Shown here in pieces: positions 46,462-55,570 of a stretch of DNA of 64,000 nt. A program made the translations under genes and the position numbers. Source of the stretch: Colwellia psychrerythraea 34H (GTDB lineage: Bacteria; Pseudomonadota; Gammaproteobacteria; Enterobacterales; Alteromonadaceae). The notes under the pieces are model-generated. The model saw nothing but the letters and a program-made list of their open reading frames with translations. It was not told the origin of the DNA and did no database searches. The DNA lies in NCBI RefSeq assembly GCF_000012325.1, contig NC_003910.7:1240001-1304000 (forward strand), in the 5' to 3' direction. Position 1 is the first letter of the stretch. Each line of letters opens with the position of its first letter.

Positions 46462-46490
46462 ACTCATTTATTAATCCAATTGGTATAACA
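46462..46490. repeat. Solo end of a family 2 repeat
   Basis: ATTAATCCAATTGGTATAAC matches the right-hand inverted end of the family 2 elements, without a visible left end. It is probably a remnant. Confidence 0.5.
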
Positions 46491-46514
46491 GGCTTAAATC
46501 GATACTATTAAAAT

Positions 46515-46551
46515 AAAAAACCAGTTTATCTACTAGATAAACTGGTTTTTT
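46515..46551. terminator. Bidirectional terminator between the DUF3313-like gene and metK
   Basis: Perfect 18-bp inverted repeat (46515-46532 and 46534-46551) with A-run and T-run ends. The centre is CTAG-palindromic, so the loop is formed from the inner bases. Confidence 0.8.
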
Positions 46552-46653
46552 TAGGAATAGAGTTTATGAAAAATCTATTCCTTGACTCATTAGGAGAGGC
46601 TAGGTAATGCTTTAGTGCATAACTCAGTTTCTCCTAGCTTTATTCGGTATTAA

Positions 46654-47841
46654 CTATAAACCTGCAGCTTTACGTAAATCGTCTGCTTTATCAGTTTTTT
46701 CCCAGCTAAAGGCTGTGAAAGTATCATCACCAACGGTCATTTCAAATGGTTCACGACCAAAATGACCATAGGCAGCAGTTTGCTGATACATAGGGTGTAA
46801 TAAGTCTAACATTTTAGTGATGCCATAAGGACGTAAGTCAAAATGTTCACGTACTATTTCAACTAATCTTTCTTCAGAAATACTGCCTGTGCCGAAGGTA
46901 TCAATTGAAATTGACGTAGGCTCAGCAACACCAATGGCATAAGATATTTGAATTTCACAACGATCTGCAAGACCGGCTGCCACAATATTTTTAGCAACAT
47001 AACGTCCAGCATAAGCAGCACTACGGTCAACTTTTGATGGATCTTTACCTGAGAAAGCTCCACCGCCATGACGAGCCATACCACCATAAGTATCAACAAT
47101 AATCTTACGACCCGTTAAACCACAATCACCTACTGGGCCACCAATAACAAAACGGCCTGTTGGGTTGATATGGTATTTAGTATCTTCAGTTAATAATTCT
47201 GCAGGTAATACATGGTTAATAATATTTTCCATTACAGCACTAACTAAATCTTCCTGTTTAATATCAGGGTTATGCTGCGTAGAAAGTACCACGGTATCAA
47301 TAGCAACTGGCTTATTATCTTCATAGATAAATGTTACTTGTGATTTAGCGTCTGGGCGTAACCAAGGTAAAACACCTGATTTACGCGCTTCAGCTTGACG
47401 TTCAACTAAACGGTGTGAGTAGTATAATGGTGCAGGCATTAATGTAGGGGTTTCATTGGTTGCATAACCAAACATTAAACCTTGATCGCCAGCACCTTGT
47501 TCTTCTGGGTTGCTACGATCTACGCCTTGAGCAATTTCAGGTGATTGTTGACCAATCAAATTCATGATGCCACAAGTTGCGCCATCAAAACCAACATCTG
47601 ATGAGGTATAGCCTATGTCACTAATCACATTACGGGTAAGTTTCTCTAAATCAACCCAAGCATTAGTTGATACTTCACCAGAAATAATAGCAACACCGGT
47701 TTTTACCATCGTTTCACAGGCCACACGAGCATGTTTATCTTTGGCAATAATGGCATCTAATACCGCATCAGAAATTTGATCGGCAATTTTATCCGGATGG
47801 CCTTCAGAAACAGACTCGGAAGTAAAAAAATGTCTAGACAT
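46654..47841 (-). CDS. metK: S-adenosylmethionine synthetase
   Basis: Enzyme of 395 residues making SAM from methionine and ATP. The N-terminus [18 protein letters not shown] carries the ATP/Mg residues. [12 protein letters not shown] (the conserved loop), [18 protein letters not shown] and the P-loop-like [16 protein letters not shown] are complete. Length is within a dozen residues of E. coli MetK (384). A MetJ-type operator lies 85-100 bp upstream of the start, so repression by MetJ-SAM is likely. I see no SAM riboswitch. Confidence 0.98.
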   Translation of the reverse strand: MSRHFFTSESVSEGHPDKIADQISDAVLDAIIAKDKHARVACETMVKTGVAIISGEVSTNAWVDLEKLTRNVISDIGYTSSDVGFDGATCGIMNLIGQQSPEIAQGVDRSNPEEQGAGDQGLMFGYATNETPTLMPAPLYYSHRLVERQAEARKSGVLPWLRPDAKSQVTFIYEDNKPVAIDTVVLSTQHNPDIKQEDLVSAVMENIINHVLPAELLTEDTKYHINPTGRFVIGGPVGDCGLTGRKIIVDTYGGMARHGGGAFSGKDPSKVDRSAAYAGRYVAKNIVAAGLADRCEIQISYAIGVAEPTSISIDTFGTGSISEERLVEIVREHFDLRPYGITKMLDLLHPMYQQTAAYGHFGREPFEMTVGDDTFTAFSWEKTDKADDLRKAAGL

Positions 47842-47925
47842 AAATCCTCAGAAAAATTTGAGTTATACAAAATAATGGGGCGATTCTACACCTGTTGAAA
47901 ACAACTTTCTAGCTTTTTTACGCCT

Positions 47926-47941
47926 AGACGGCTAAACGTCT
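47926..47941. promoter_or_regulatory. Candidate MetJ operator (met box pair) upstream of metK
   Basis: AGACGGCTAAACGTCT is two adjacent 8-mers close to the AGACGTCT consensus and is perfectly palindromic in its outer five bases. It lies 85 bp before the metK start codon, as for MetJ sites in Enterobacteria and Vibrio. Confidence 0.7.
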
Positions 47942-48022
47942 CTAATTAATTGTGATTTTATTGAACTAGCGTAATGTTCTGGGTAGGTTTCAGTTAAACG
48001 AAGTCATTGAAGGGGAAATTTA

Positions 48023-48793
48023 TTAAGGCTTTAACGCATGTAAAGTAAGTGGTTCCTGCCACAATTGACTAAATATTTGTTCTTGCTGTTTTGTTTCAAG
48101 CGAGCTAAAAAATTGATATTGTCCTTGCTGTGTTTTACATGCACTTATTTCTCTTTCTACTAATTTCTTGCTTAATTGCACTGTAACCGGTGCGGCTGTC
48201 TCAATAATTGTTACTTGTTGACCGGCAATGAGGCTTATTTGTTTTTGAACAAAAGGGTAATGAGTACAACCAAGTACTAGCGTGTCTATACCTTCTTTAA
48301 TGAGGGGATTGATATATTGTTTTAACAAGGCATTACAATCGTCACTATTTTGATTACCTTGTTCAATAAATTCAACTAGGCCAGGGCAGGGTTGAATGTG
48401 AACTTCAGCACCATTATGGTGTAAGTCAATCAAGTCTTTAAAACGCTGATTTTCGCTGGTTGCTTGTGTCGCTAATATAGCCACTTTTTTACTGATACTC
48501 TGCTTTGCAGCAGGCTTAATTGCTGGTTCAACCCCAATGATAGGAATACTCACTTGCGATCTAAGTTGCTCAATGGCATTCACAGTTGCAGTATTACAGG
48601 CAATAACTATGGCTTTTACACCCTTATCAATAAGTTGCTTGGCAATGTAATTAACACGCTTGATAATAAATTCTACAGATTTTTCGCCATAAGGAGCATG
48701 AAGACTGTCGGCAATATAGATAATATTTTCATGGGGAAGTTGCTCGGTTATGCATTTAGCAATAGAAAGTCCGCCTACGCCGGAGTCAAACAC
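48023..48793 (-). CDS. murI: Glutamate racemase (N-terminus uncertain)
   Basis: Converts L-glutamate to D-glutamate for peptidoglycan. Both catalytic cysteines are present in the motifs IVIACNTATVNA and LVLGCTHYPF. The GTG at 48793 gives MFDSGVGG at the very start, which would drop the first beta-strand (PIGV). The frame continues upstream with TNSAPIG in front of VFDSGVGG, but there is no ATG, GTG or TTG before an in-frame TGA at 48857-48859. A start at ATT 48847, giving an N-terminus like MTTQEIKHKVPTNSAPIG, is possible. The function is certain, the start is not. Confidence 0.9.
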   Translation of the reverse strand: MFDSGVGGLSIAKCITEQLPHENIIYIADSLHAPYGEKSVEFIIKRVNYIAKQLIDKGVKAIVIACNTATVNAIEQLRSQVSIPIIGVEPAIKPAAKQSISKKVAILATQATSENQRFKDLIDLHHNGAEVHIQPCPGLVEFIEQGNQNSDDCNALLKQYINPLIKEGIDTLVLGCTHYPFVQKQISLIAGQQVTIIETAAPVTVQLSKKLVEREISACKTQQGQYQFFSSLETKQQEQIFSQLWQEPLTLHALKP

Positions 48794-48885
48794 GCCAATA
48801 GGGGCTGAGTTAGTAGGTACTTTGTGCTTTATCTCTTGAGTAGTAATAGTTTTTGCTCAGCAATATTAAATAGATTATCCGAACA

Positions 48886-48923
48886 AATTGTATTGCTTTT
48901 CTCGGCCCAAAAGCAATACAATT
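48886..48923. repeat. Perfect 15-bp inverted repeat between murI and the MFS gene
   Basis: Arms AATTGTATTGCTTTT (48886-48900) and AAAAGCAATACAATT (48909-48923) surround an 8-nt CG-rich centre. It sits in the divergent promoter region, where no transcript ends, so it may be an operator or a leader hairpin rather than a terminator. Confidence 0.7.
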
Positions 48924-49046
48924 AATTAAGTAAGGTTTTTTGTTTATATAACTGGTTGTATTCAAGATAAAGCACGGTTTGAAATAGCTGATTTTAAATT
49001 TTATCTTGAAAGCTCAATTATTGAGCCGTTTGGTATAAGGAAGTTC

Positions 49047-50375
49047 ATGTCTAATGTTGTTTCAGTAAAGCGCTTTAAAGCATTCCCACGATTAATGTGG
49101 ATCTTGTTATTTGGTTCATTTATCACCCGTGGTAGTTACTACATGGTATGGCCATTTTTAGCGGTAATCCTTTACGAAAAGTTTGCATTATCTGCCACAC
49201 ATGTAGGGCTCATTCTTTCAAGCGCTGCCGTTATTTCAGTGCTAGTGAGTTTCGTTGGTAGCGCGTTATCTGATCGAATTGGCCGTCATCAGTTAATGTA
49301 TGCCAGTGGTATTTTATATATCATTTCTTTTTCGATATTAGCTGAGGTGGATTCCATTGCCGGTTATTCGCTGGTGATCACCTTGTGTTCAATTGCTACT
49401 GCGCTCTGGCGGCCACTCACCTCAGCATTAATCGGCGATATCATCAAAGATAAAGGCACTCGCGAACTAGCCATGCAGTCATTGTATTTTGTCGTTAATG
49501 TCGGTTGTGCTGTCGGCCCAATGTTAGGGCTGTGGTTAGGTTTAACAGGAGAGCAATCAAGTTTTTATATTACGGCGGCAGCATTTGCCTTTTTATTGGT
49601 GCTTTTATGGTGGGGCTTTCATCAACACAGTAAGTTAGAGAACGAAAAATCAGTGCAAGCTAATCAAAGGGCTGCCGATTCGCTGGATAATAAAAAAAAT
49701 AGCATCTCTACTGAGACTCACAATCAAAATAAAACGCAGACTAACATCACAACGAAAAATGGTGCAAGTAATCAAATACTAAAGGTATTAATGGCTGATA
49801 AGTTATTACAATGTCTTATTTTTGCCAATATCTTATGCATGTTTATTTATGCACAAATGGATAGCTCGCTTATACAATATTTAACGCGAGCTAAAGTCCC
49901 TGATTTATTACAGCTTATTTCAGCGATGATTTTTACCAATGCGTTAGTGATCATTTCAACGCAATTTCTATTACTGAAGTTAATGGCAAGTTTATCTTTA
50001 ATTAGCCGAATACAGGTCGGTCTAGTGTTATTGATGTGCTCACAAATTTGGCTAGCGGTAAATCCATTAACGCTTTTTTGGGGGTGGATTGGTGCGATTG
50101 TAGTGATGAGCTTAGCGGAAACTATTTTATTCCCAACCATGAACGTGCATATTGATCGTTTGGCCCCGGAGCATTTACGTGGTGCTTATTTTGGTGCCGC
50201 CTCATTTTATGAATTTGGCTATGCTATAGCGCCATTAGGTGGCGGTATTATTCTCGACCAACTGGGCGGTTCTTGGTTATTCTTTATTGCTGCAGCGTTA
50301 ACACTGATTGTTATTTATCTTTACAGTATGTTGGATAATTTACCTCGACCTGACTTTGTAAAACTTGAAAATTAG
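49047..50375 (+). CDS. Major facilitator superfamily transporter
   Basis: Twelve-helix transporter of 442 residues. The MFS signature between TM2 and TM3 reads GSALSDRIGRHQLM, and the two six-helix halves are joined by a polar linker at about 195-245 rich in Asn/Gln/Lys/Thr. The style is that of MdtH-like drug exporters. Substrate unknown. AAGGAA is well placed before the start. Divergent from murI, and transcribed alone. Confidence 0.85.
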   Translation: MSNVVSVKRFKAFPRLMWILLFGSFITRGSYYMVWPFLAVILYEKFALSATHVGLILSSAAVISVLVSFVGSALSDRIGRHQLMYASGILYIISFSILAEVDSIAGYSLVITLCSIATALWRPLTSALIGDIIKDKGTRELAMQSLYFVVNVGCAVGPMLGLWLGLTGEQSSFYITAAAFAFLLVLLWWGFHQHSKLENEKSVQANQRAADSLDNKKNSISTETHNQNKTQTNITTKNGASNQILKVLMADKLLQCLIFANILCMFIYAQMDSSLIQYLTRAKVPDLLQLISAMIFTNALVIISTQFLLLKLMASLSLISRIQVGLVLLMCSQIWLAVNPLTLFWGWIGAIVVMSLAETILFPTMNVHIDRLAPEHLRGAYFGAASFYEFGYAIAPLGGGIILDQLGGSWLFFIAAALTLIVIYLYSMLDNLPRPDFVKLEN

Positions 50376-50386
50376 ATAGTCGTAAA

Positions 50387-50656
50387 TAATACCAAACGGA
50401 TTAATTTATTGGTCAGCTTAGAGTTACATTAGCGAGCTTAAAACAAGCAAAATGAGTTAAACATAGTTAGTCTATATTTCATTCATTTTGTGATGTTATC
50501 AGTTTGCTAATGGGCTCCCGAAGGGCGAGTTTAAAAGGCTTACATGCGGCGTTATTGATTTTGACAAGGGAATAACCATTCTCTTCAATCAATGCCTTGC
50601 CTCTAAGCCTTTTAATTCTCGCTAAGTGATCAATAAATTAGTCCGATTGGTATAAC
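50387..50656. repeat. Composite MITE: family 2 ends with a family 1 core
   Basis: The left end TAATACCAAACGGATTAATT and the right end, in reverse complement TTATACCAATCGGACTAATT, are family 2 inverted repeats. Inside, at about 50543-50602, is a stretch matching the core of family 1 (GCGTTATTGATTTTGACAAG, then AATAACCATTCTCTTCAATC). It fills the gap between the MFS and kinase genes. Confidence 0.8.
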
Positions 50657-50672
50657 ACAAAGATTACGCTAC

Positions 50673-51902
50673 TTATTTACTAGAGGAAAAGTCAGCCAGC
50701 TTAGGTAGGGTTATAACAAAGTGAACACCAGAAGATGAGTCCATTATTGATATCTCACCGTGCAGCTGTTGGGTTACTATTCTTTTGGCAAGACTTAATC
50801 CTATGCCACTGCTACCCGTTGCACGCTTTGTGGTATAGAAAGGATTGAAAACCTTTATATGTTCACTGTTAGCAATTCCTTGGCCATTATCTCTAAAGTG
50901 CAATTTTATTAGATCAAGATAATTTTCAAATTCAATGCTTATTGAAGGATTTTCTATACCAACTAAGCCATGTTCTAGAGAATTTTTACAGAGAATGAGT
51001 AAAACTTGTTGCAGCAAATTAGGTGCAATAAAAGCCTGAGTATTATCGTTATCCTGATGTTTTATTCTGTACTTAACGTTATGGATATTAAGAATATCTT
51101 TATGTTTCTTAAAGGTATTTTTTACTAGAGAGGATAACTCAATTAATTGATAATTTTTTACATCATTAGACACTAAAAGATCTTGTAATTTACTGACTTG
51201 TTCAGCGGTATGATTCAGACTATTACTAAGTAAACTTACGCTTTCTTTAATTGTACTAAGACCTAATGCTAGTGTGTTTTGACTGAGAGATTTTGAGGCT
51301 AATTTTTGCTGGATATTTTCAATGTTTGACTCAATTATGCTAGTGGCCGTTATTCCTATACCTAAGGGAGTATTGATTTCATGAGAAAGCCCACTGATTA
51401 AAATTGATAACTCTTCAAGTTTTTGCTTTTCGTCGAGAATATGTTGTTGATGCAGTTGTTTTAGTTGTACTTCAAAGCTTTGTTTAATGGCCTCTAATAG
51501 TCCAATAGTTGTTTCTGAAAAAACATGTTCTTTGTTGTCTAAAATACAAAGGGTACCAAATGGGCTACCGGTATCATCGAGAATGGGCAATCCTAGGTAG
51601 GCAATCATATTAAGTTTTAAATCGGGATTGTTATTCCAGTTTTCATCAAATAGAGCATTGGGAATGTTTAGTCTTTTTTGTGACTTAATGACTTGTTCAC
51701 AATAAAGCCCTGAGCCGTTTAAACACTCAGAATTTCCAATAGTGTAGGGGTTATCACTGGTACCAGTATTTTTGCTAAAAACGATGATATTATGTTTTTC
51801 TATTTTCATCACTAAAGCAACAGGCACGGAGGCGAGTTTAGCAACGACAGCAAGTGTTTTATTCCAGCTCTCTATCAACTCTTCATTCTTCTGATTATAC
51901 AA
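50673..51902 (-). CDS. GAF-domain sensor histidine kinase
   Basis: Soluble kinase of 409 residues without membrane segments. A GAF domain (about 15-150) contains YCEQVI and GTLCILDNKEHVFS. A coiled-coil linker leads to the histidine motif SGLSHEINTPLGIG (His174). The ATPase domain shows LLILCKNSLEH, RDNGQGI and GSSGIGLSLAKRIV. The start is TTG with AGGGA 9-13 nt upstream; no ATG lies in frame before it. No response regulator is adjacent in operon, though a NarL-type one is encoded 0.3 kb upstream on the same strand. Signal unknown. Confidence 0.88.
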   Translation of the reverse strand: MYNQKNEELIESWNKTLAVVAKLASVPVALVMKIEKHNIIVFSKNTGTSDNPYTIGNSECLNGSGLYCEQVIKSQKRLNIPNALFDENWNNNPDLKLNMIAYLGLPILDDTGSPFGTLCILDNKEHVFSETTIGLLEAIKQSFEVQLKQLHQQHILDEKQKLEELSILISGLSHEINTPLGIGITATSIIESNIENIQQKLASKSLSQNTLALGLSTIKESVSLLSNSLNHTAEQVSKLQDLLVSNDVKNYQLIELSSLVKNTFKKHKDILNIHNVKYRIKHQDNDNTQAFIAPNLLQQVLLILCKNSLEHGLVGIENPSISIEFENYLDLIKLHFRDNGQGIANSEHIKVFNPFYTTKRATGSSGIGLSLAKRIVTQQLHGEISIMDSSSGVHFVITLPKLADFSSSK

Positions 51903-52007
51903 ATGTATGTTCCCTATACCTAGACTGGATATCTAACAATACTAGCATACTAAAATCCTCATATTTGTTAAAAAACAAGATTAGTTAAGCCATACAAAAT
52001 ACAGTAT

Positions 52008-52072
52008 TTATACCAATCAGATTAATTAATGGTTCAAATTTTAATGAGGATAAATTTTCAAGAACAAGGGGG
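52008..52072 (+). repeat. Truncated family 2 repeat
   Basis: Starting at TTATACCAATCAGATTAATT, about 65 bp match the left part of the element at 38120-38284, including GAGGATAAATTTTCAAGAAC. The right half is absent. Confidence 0.7.
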
Positions 52073-52245
52073 ATTGTTATTTGATTAAGAGTGTCATTAG
52101 CGCAGAGGACAAAAGTGACACATTGATTCTATGTCTTGCTGCGAAGTTCAGTATAGTGTGTTTGTATGTTAATTCGACCAATGCTCATGACACTTCAGCA
52201 GTTACTATTACTAAAGCTCCATGAGAAATTAATTGATCGCTAACC

Positions 52246-52866
52246 CTAGCGATCTAAACCATAATCAATGGCGTAACGCATTAGACCAACCGTTGAGTCG
52301 ATACCAAGTTTTTGTTTTATATTACGTTTATGTGTTTCAACCGTGCGCACGCTCACGTTTAATTCTTGCGCTATACGCTTATTGTTCAAGCCCTGTGAAA
52401 TCAGCCTTAATACCAATTGCTCTCTTCTGGTAACAATACCTCGTTGTTCTCCAGCGAGCTCTTTTGACAGGATCTCGGTAACTTCTGAGCTGAAATAATG
52501 TTTACCTGAAATGACTTTTTTAATGGCCTCTATTAATTCAGCACCTGGCACGTCTTTTAAAATATAGCCATCGGCGCCATGACGCATAGCACCTAAAATG
52601 TACTCTTTATTGTCATGCATACTTAACATAAGCACTTTGCAATCTAAATCTTGCTCTTTAATCAATTCAAGTACATACATGCCATCCATCTCAGGCATAT
52701 TGATATCCATTAAAACAATATCAAAATCAAGACTCTTAATAAGCTCCAATGCTTGTTTGCCATTTTCAGCTTCACCCACAACCTCTATGCAGTCATCAAG
52801 ACTCAAGCGATGTTTCAGTCCCTCTCTAAAAAGCGGATGATCGTCAACTAATAGCACTTTAATCAT
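52246..52866 (-). CDS. NarL/FixJ family response regulator
   Basis: Regulator of 206 residues. The receiver domain (1-120) has Asp8/Asp9, phospho-acceptor Asp54 (VLMDINMPEMDG) and Lys in LKDVPG. A LuxR-type HTH (about 143-200) reads LRLISQGLNNKRIAQELNVS, TVETHKRNIKQKLG. It is 15 nt downstream of the Cache-domain kinase gene and is its cognate regulator. Targets are unknown; the porin and TRAP genes nearby on the other strand are the first candidates. Confidence 0.93.
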   Translation of the reverse strand: MIKVLLVDDHPLFREGLKHRLSLDDCIEVVGEAENGKQALELIKSLDFDIVLMDINMPEMDGMYVLELIKEQDLDCKVLMLSMHDNKEYILGAMRHGADGYILKDVPGAELIEAIKKVISGKHYFSSEVTEILSKELAGEQRGIVTRREQLVLRLISQGLNNKRIAQELNVSVRTVETHKRNIKQKLGIDSTVGLMRYAIDYGLDR

Positions 52867-52881
52867 AATATTCTCTTCATT

Positions 52882-54285
52882 TTAGTTTTCACTGGCATTA
52901 CTTGCGTTAAAACGCAGTTGTGATTGCGGTATGCGGGCTGAAACTTTGGTTCCACCATGTTCTGATTTAACCGTTAAATCTCCTTGGTAAAAGCTTAATC
53001 TCTCCTTCATATTACGCAGACCAATACCTTGATGAACTTTAGTTTTCTTGTCTCGGCTCTTATCGTAACGCTGATAATCAAAACCTTGGCCATTATCAAT
53101 AATTTCAAGTACTAACCAATTTGGCACTAGCTTCAAGGATATACTCACTTTTGACGCATTGGCATGACGTTCAATATTGGTTAAAGATTCTTGAGCAATT
53201 CGGTATAAGGCGGTTTTAACTTCAGTAGATAAGATGTTTCGAAGTGATAAACGCTCTACGTCAACTTGAATCTCAGTGCGCTGTGAAAAGTCTCGTCCCA
53301 GTTCCTCTAGCGCAGCGCCTAAACCATAATCTTCGAGTAATCCAGGATGCAGTTGATGTGAAATAGCGCGGATATCACCCATTATTTTGCAAATAAGCTC
53401 CATGGAACGCTCCATTTCATTACTGGCATCATCATTGTTTTGATGTTTTAACTGAGCGGTTTCTAAGGAGAATCGAGCAGCAGCAATCGTTTGACTAATG
53501 CCGTCATGTAGCTCTCGTGATACTCGTTTACATTCTTCTTCTTGCGTTTGAAAAATCCGCTCATTAAGTTCACGTAATTTTCGATTAGCCAATTTTCTTT
53601 CACTGAATCGAATAAATTGGCCGGTAAAAAATATGGCGATAACGGCGACTAAACCAATAATAAGGGTCATGACTGAAGTATTTCGAATATGTTTACCTAT
53701 GGAAGCGTTTAACACGGCAATTTCTTGATCGATGTCGTCAATATAAACACCTGTGCCTATCATCCATTGCCAATCTTCTAATTCTCTTGAATAACCGATT
53801 TTTTTACCAACTTCGCCGCCTTTTGATGGTTGATTAAAAACATAGTTAAGATAACCACCACCACCTTTTGCATTTTCAATAAGGCCTCGAATCAGTTTTA
53901 CGCCGTTTCTATCTTCAAGATCCAGCCAGTTTTTACCAATGCGCCATTCTTGTCCTGGTATGAGAAGTGCTGTTCCATCAAAGTTATAAGCAAAAAAGTA
54001 ACCGTCTTTACCAAAACGCATGTTAGATAATACTTGCTTAACTAACGTCTGCGCTTGTTCATTACTTAGGTTTTTATTTTTATAAATATGTTCTGTGGCA
54101 CCTTCAGCGAGTGCAACGTAATTACGTAATTCATCTTTACGATGACTCATCACGCTATGACGATACTCATAAACGGTTTGTTCAGATAAGGACTGATACT
54201 GTACTTGTGTAACGATGAGCACGGCAACCAGTGCTAATACCAAAGGTACAATAGTAACCAGTTGTAATTTTAAATTAATATTCAC
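52882..54285 (-). CDS. Cache-domain sensor histidine kinase (NarX/UhpB-type HisKA_3)
   Basis: Membrane kinase of 467 residues. TM1 is about 8-28; a single-Cache (sCache_2-like) periplasmic domain spans about 35-200, with GKDGYFFAYNFDGTALLIPG and WQWMIGTGVYIDDID; TM2 is about 203-223. The HisKA_3 motif RVSRELHDGISQTIAAAR gives His260, and the HATPase part has DNGQGFD and GIGLRNMKERL. The same type of sensor domain occurs in the chemoreceptor at 60181. sCache_2 domains often bind small carboxylates; the ligand here is inferred only from the neighbouring transporter. Confidence 0.92.
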   Translation of the reverse strand: MNINLKLQLVTIVPLVLALVAVLIVTQVQYQSLSEQTVYEYRHSVMSHRKDELRNYVALAEGATEHIYKNKNLSNEQAQTLVKQVLSNMRFGKDGYFFAYNFDGTALLIPGQEWRIGKNWLDLEDRNGVKLIRGLIENAKGGGGYLNYVFNQPSKGGEVGKKIGYSRELEDWQWMIGTGVYIDDIDQEIAVLNASIGKHIRNTSVMTLIIGLVAVIAIFFTGQFIRFSERKLANRKLRELNERIFQTQEEECKRVSRELHDGISQTIAAARFSLETAQLKHQNNDDASNEMERSMELICKIMGDIRAISHQLHPGLLEDYGLGAALEELGRDFSQRTEIQVDVERLSLRNILSTEVKTALYRIAQESLTNIERHANASKVSISLKLVPNWLVLEIIDNGQGFDYQRYDKSRDKKTKVHQGIGLRNMKERLSFYQGDLTVKSEHGGTKVSARIPQSQLRFNASNASEN

Positions 54286-54325
54286 TTAATAACCCTTTCT
54301 TTCAAGTCATGTTGTTTAGCATGAC

Positions 54326-54592
54326 TATACCCAAACCACTTGAAGATGCGTGTTTCAGGACGCTTGAGCGATTCATGATCAAGGCGGCTCTTTTTATTAA
54401 GGGTTATTCCCTTAAAAAAGGAGGCAACGAAGAACATGGTTTGCTCATACGTCCCCGCAGGGCTGGTTTAGAAACGCTTTATGCTGCGTTATTGATTTCG
54501 ACAATAGAATAACTATTCTCTTCAATCAATGCCTTGCTTAAAGGCATTTCTAATTCCAGCTGAAACCTGCATCTTCAGGTAGTTTGGGTATA
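54326..54592 (+). repeat. MITE-like interspersed repeat, family 1, copy C
   Basis: A 267-bp element with the clearest ends: TATACCCAAACCACTTGAAG at the left and its inverted counterpart finishing TAGTTTGGGTATA at the right. Orientation as copy A. An open frame runs through it (54309-54512) with the same residue pattern as copies B and D. It lies just upstream of the Cache kinase gene. Confidence 0.85.
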
Positions 54593-55570
54593 ATACCCAA
54601 TCACTTTAAAGAGTGACTTTCATTAATAGCTTCTAATAGTGTTACTTTATCCATGTAATCGATTAACGATTGCTAATCAATATTGGCATTCTGTGAAAAG
54701 CCAATTTAATCGCTCCTGCTATTACTATAGCTAGCTCTGCAATTTTTCGTACTTGTTCTTTTATTGATGAGATGCGCTTTTCATGTATTTATGATGCGGT
54801 AAATTTAAAAACGCACTAAATAAACGATAACTTGATGAAGAAATTAATCCGTTTGCTAAAACGTATGCTAGTTACTTTAAAACCATAGACGGTCAATTTT
54901 GACTTAAGTATTAGTAATAATTGTAGATTTATACCAGTCAATTTTTAATCAGATTATTGAGTCTATACTTAATGTGACTCTTTAATAATGGTGTATTTAT
55001 TAATTTTTTATTTCCAAAAAGCATGTAATAGCTGAGATTTACTCATAAATTAATGTCGTTTTACTAATAGTTGAGGTGCCATTTATTAATGGCAAGCTAA
55101 AATAGCGAGGATTTTCGCTACCTTGTTAACTCATACTAATTCTATATACCTATACCTATACCTATACCTATACCTATACCTATACCTATTCACTCCTCCC
55201 CCTATTAACTGAACAAGCTATTGATTTATTAACTTGTTAGCGAGCAGCTCTGTTAACTGCGTATTAACTCAAATTAAAACTTAGCTCAATTCCGTCACAT
55301 AACTAGCCATAGTGTTCTCATCAAATCCATCAAGTGATTAAGTATTTACCTAAGACTTAAGTAAGTATTTAAGTAAATTATTTCGTTATTTTACTTTTTT
55401 GCTGATTTTTTAAACGGTATTTGCCCTGTTTTTAGCAAAACTAAGTATAAACACGTAGAAAAAATACGTACATTCGCCGATTACGCGTAGTCGGTAATTT
55501 CAATATTGTATACCTAGCACTAAGCGAGATGATTCAAATCATCCAAGTCTCAATAAAAAGGGTAACAATA
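54593..55570. other. Long intergenic region upstream of the porin-TRAP genes
   Basis: About 980 bp with no recognisable gene. It holds a hexamer tandem repeat at 55145-55189 and several TTAAGTA repeats near 55355-55380. It must contain the promoter of the DcaP-like porin; I could not assign -35/-10 or sigma-54 elements with confidence. Confidence 0.5.
55145..55189 (+). repeat. Tandem hexamer repeat (TATACC), 7.5 units
   Basis: Seven perfect TATACC units followed by TAT, in the intergenic region about 380 bp before the porin start. The unit equals the conserved end of both MITE families, which may be coincidence. Confidence 0.9.

Noticed and set aside
47842..48022. SAM riboswitch upstream of metK
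   Set aside because: I could not find a SAM-I or SAM-II type fold; the palindromic met box explains regulation better.
55145..55189. Possible CRISPR-like repeat
   Set aside because: It is a simple 6-bp tandem repeat without spacers, and no cas genes are present.
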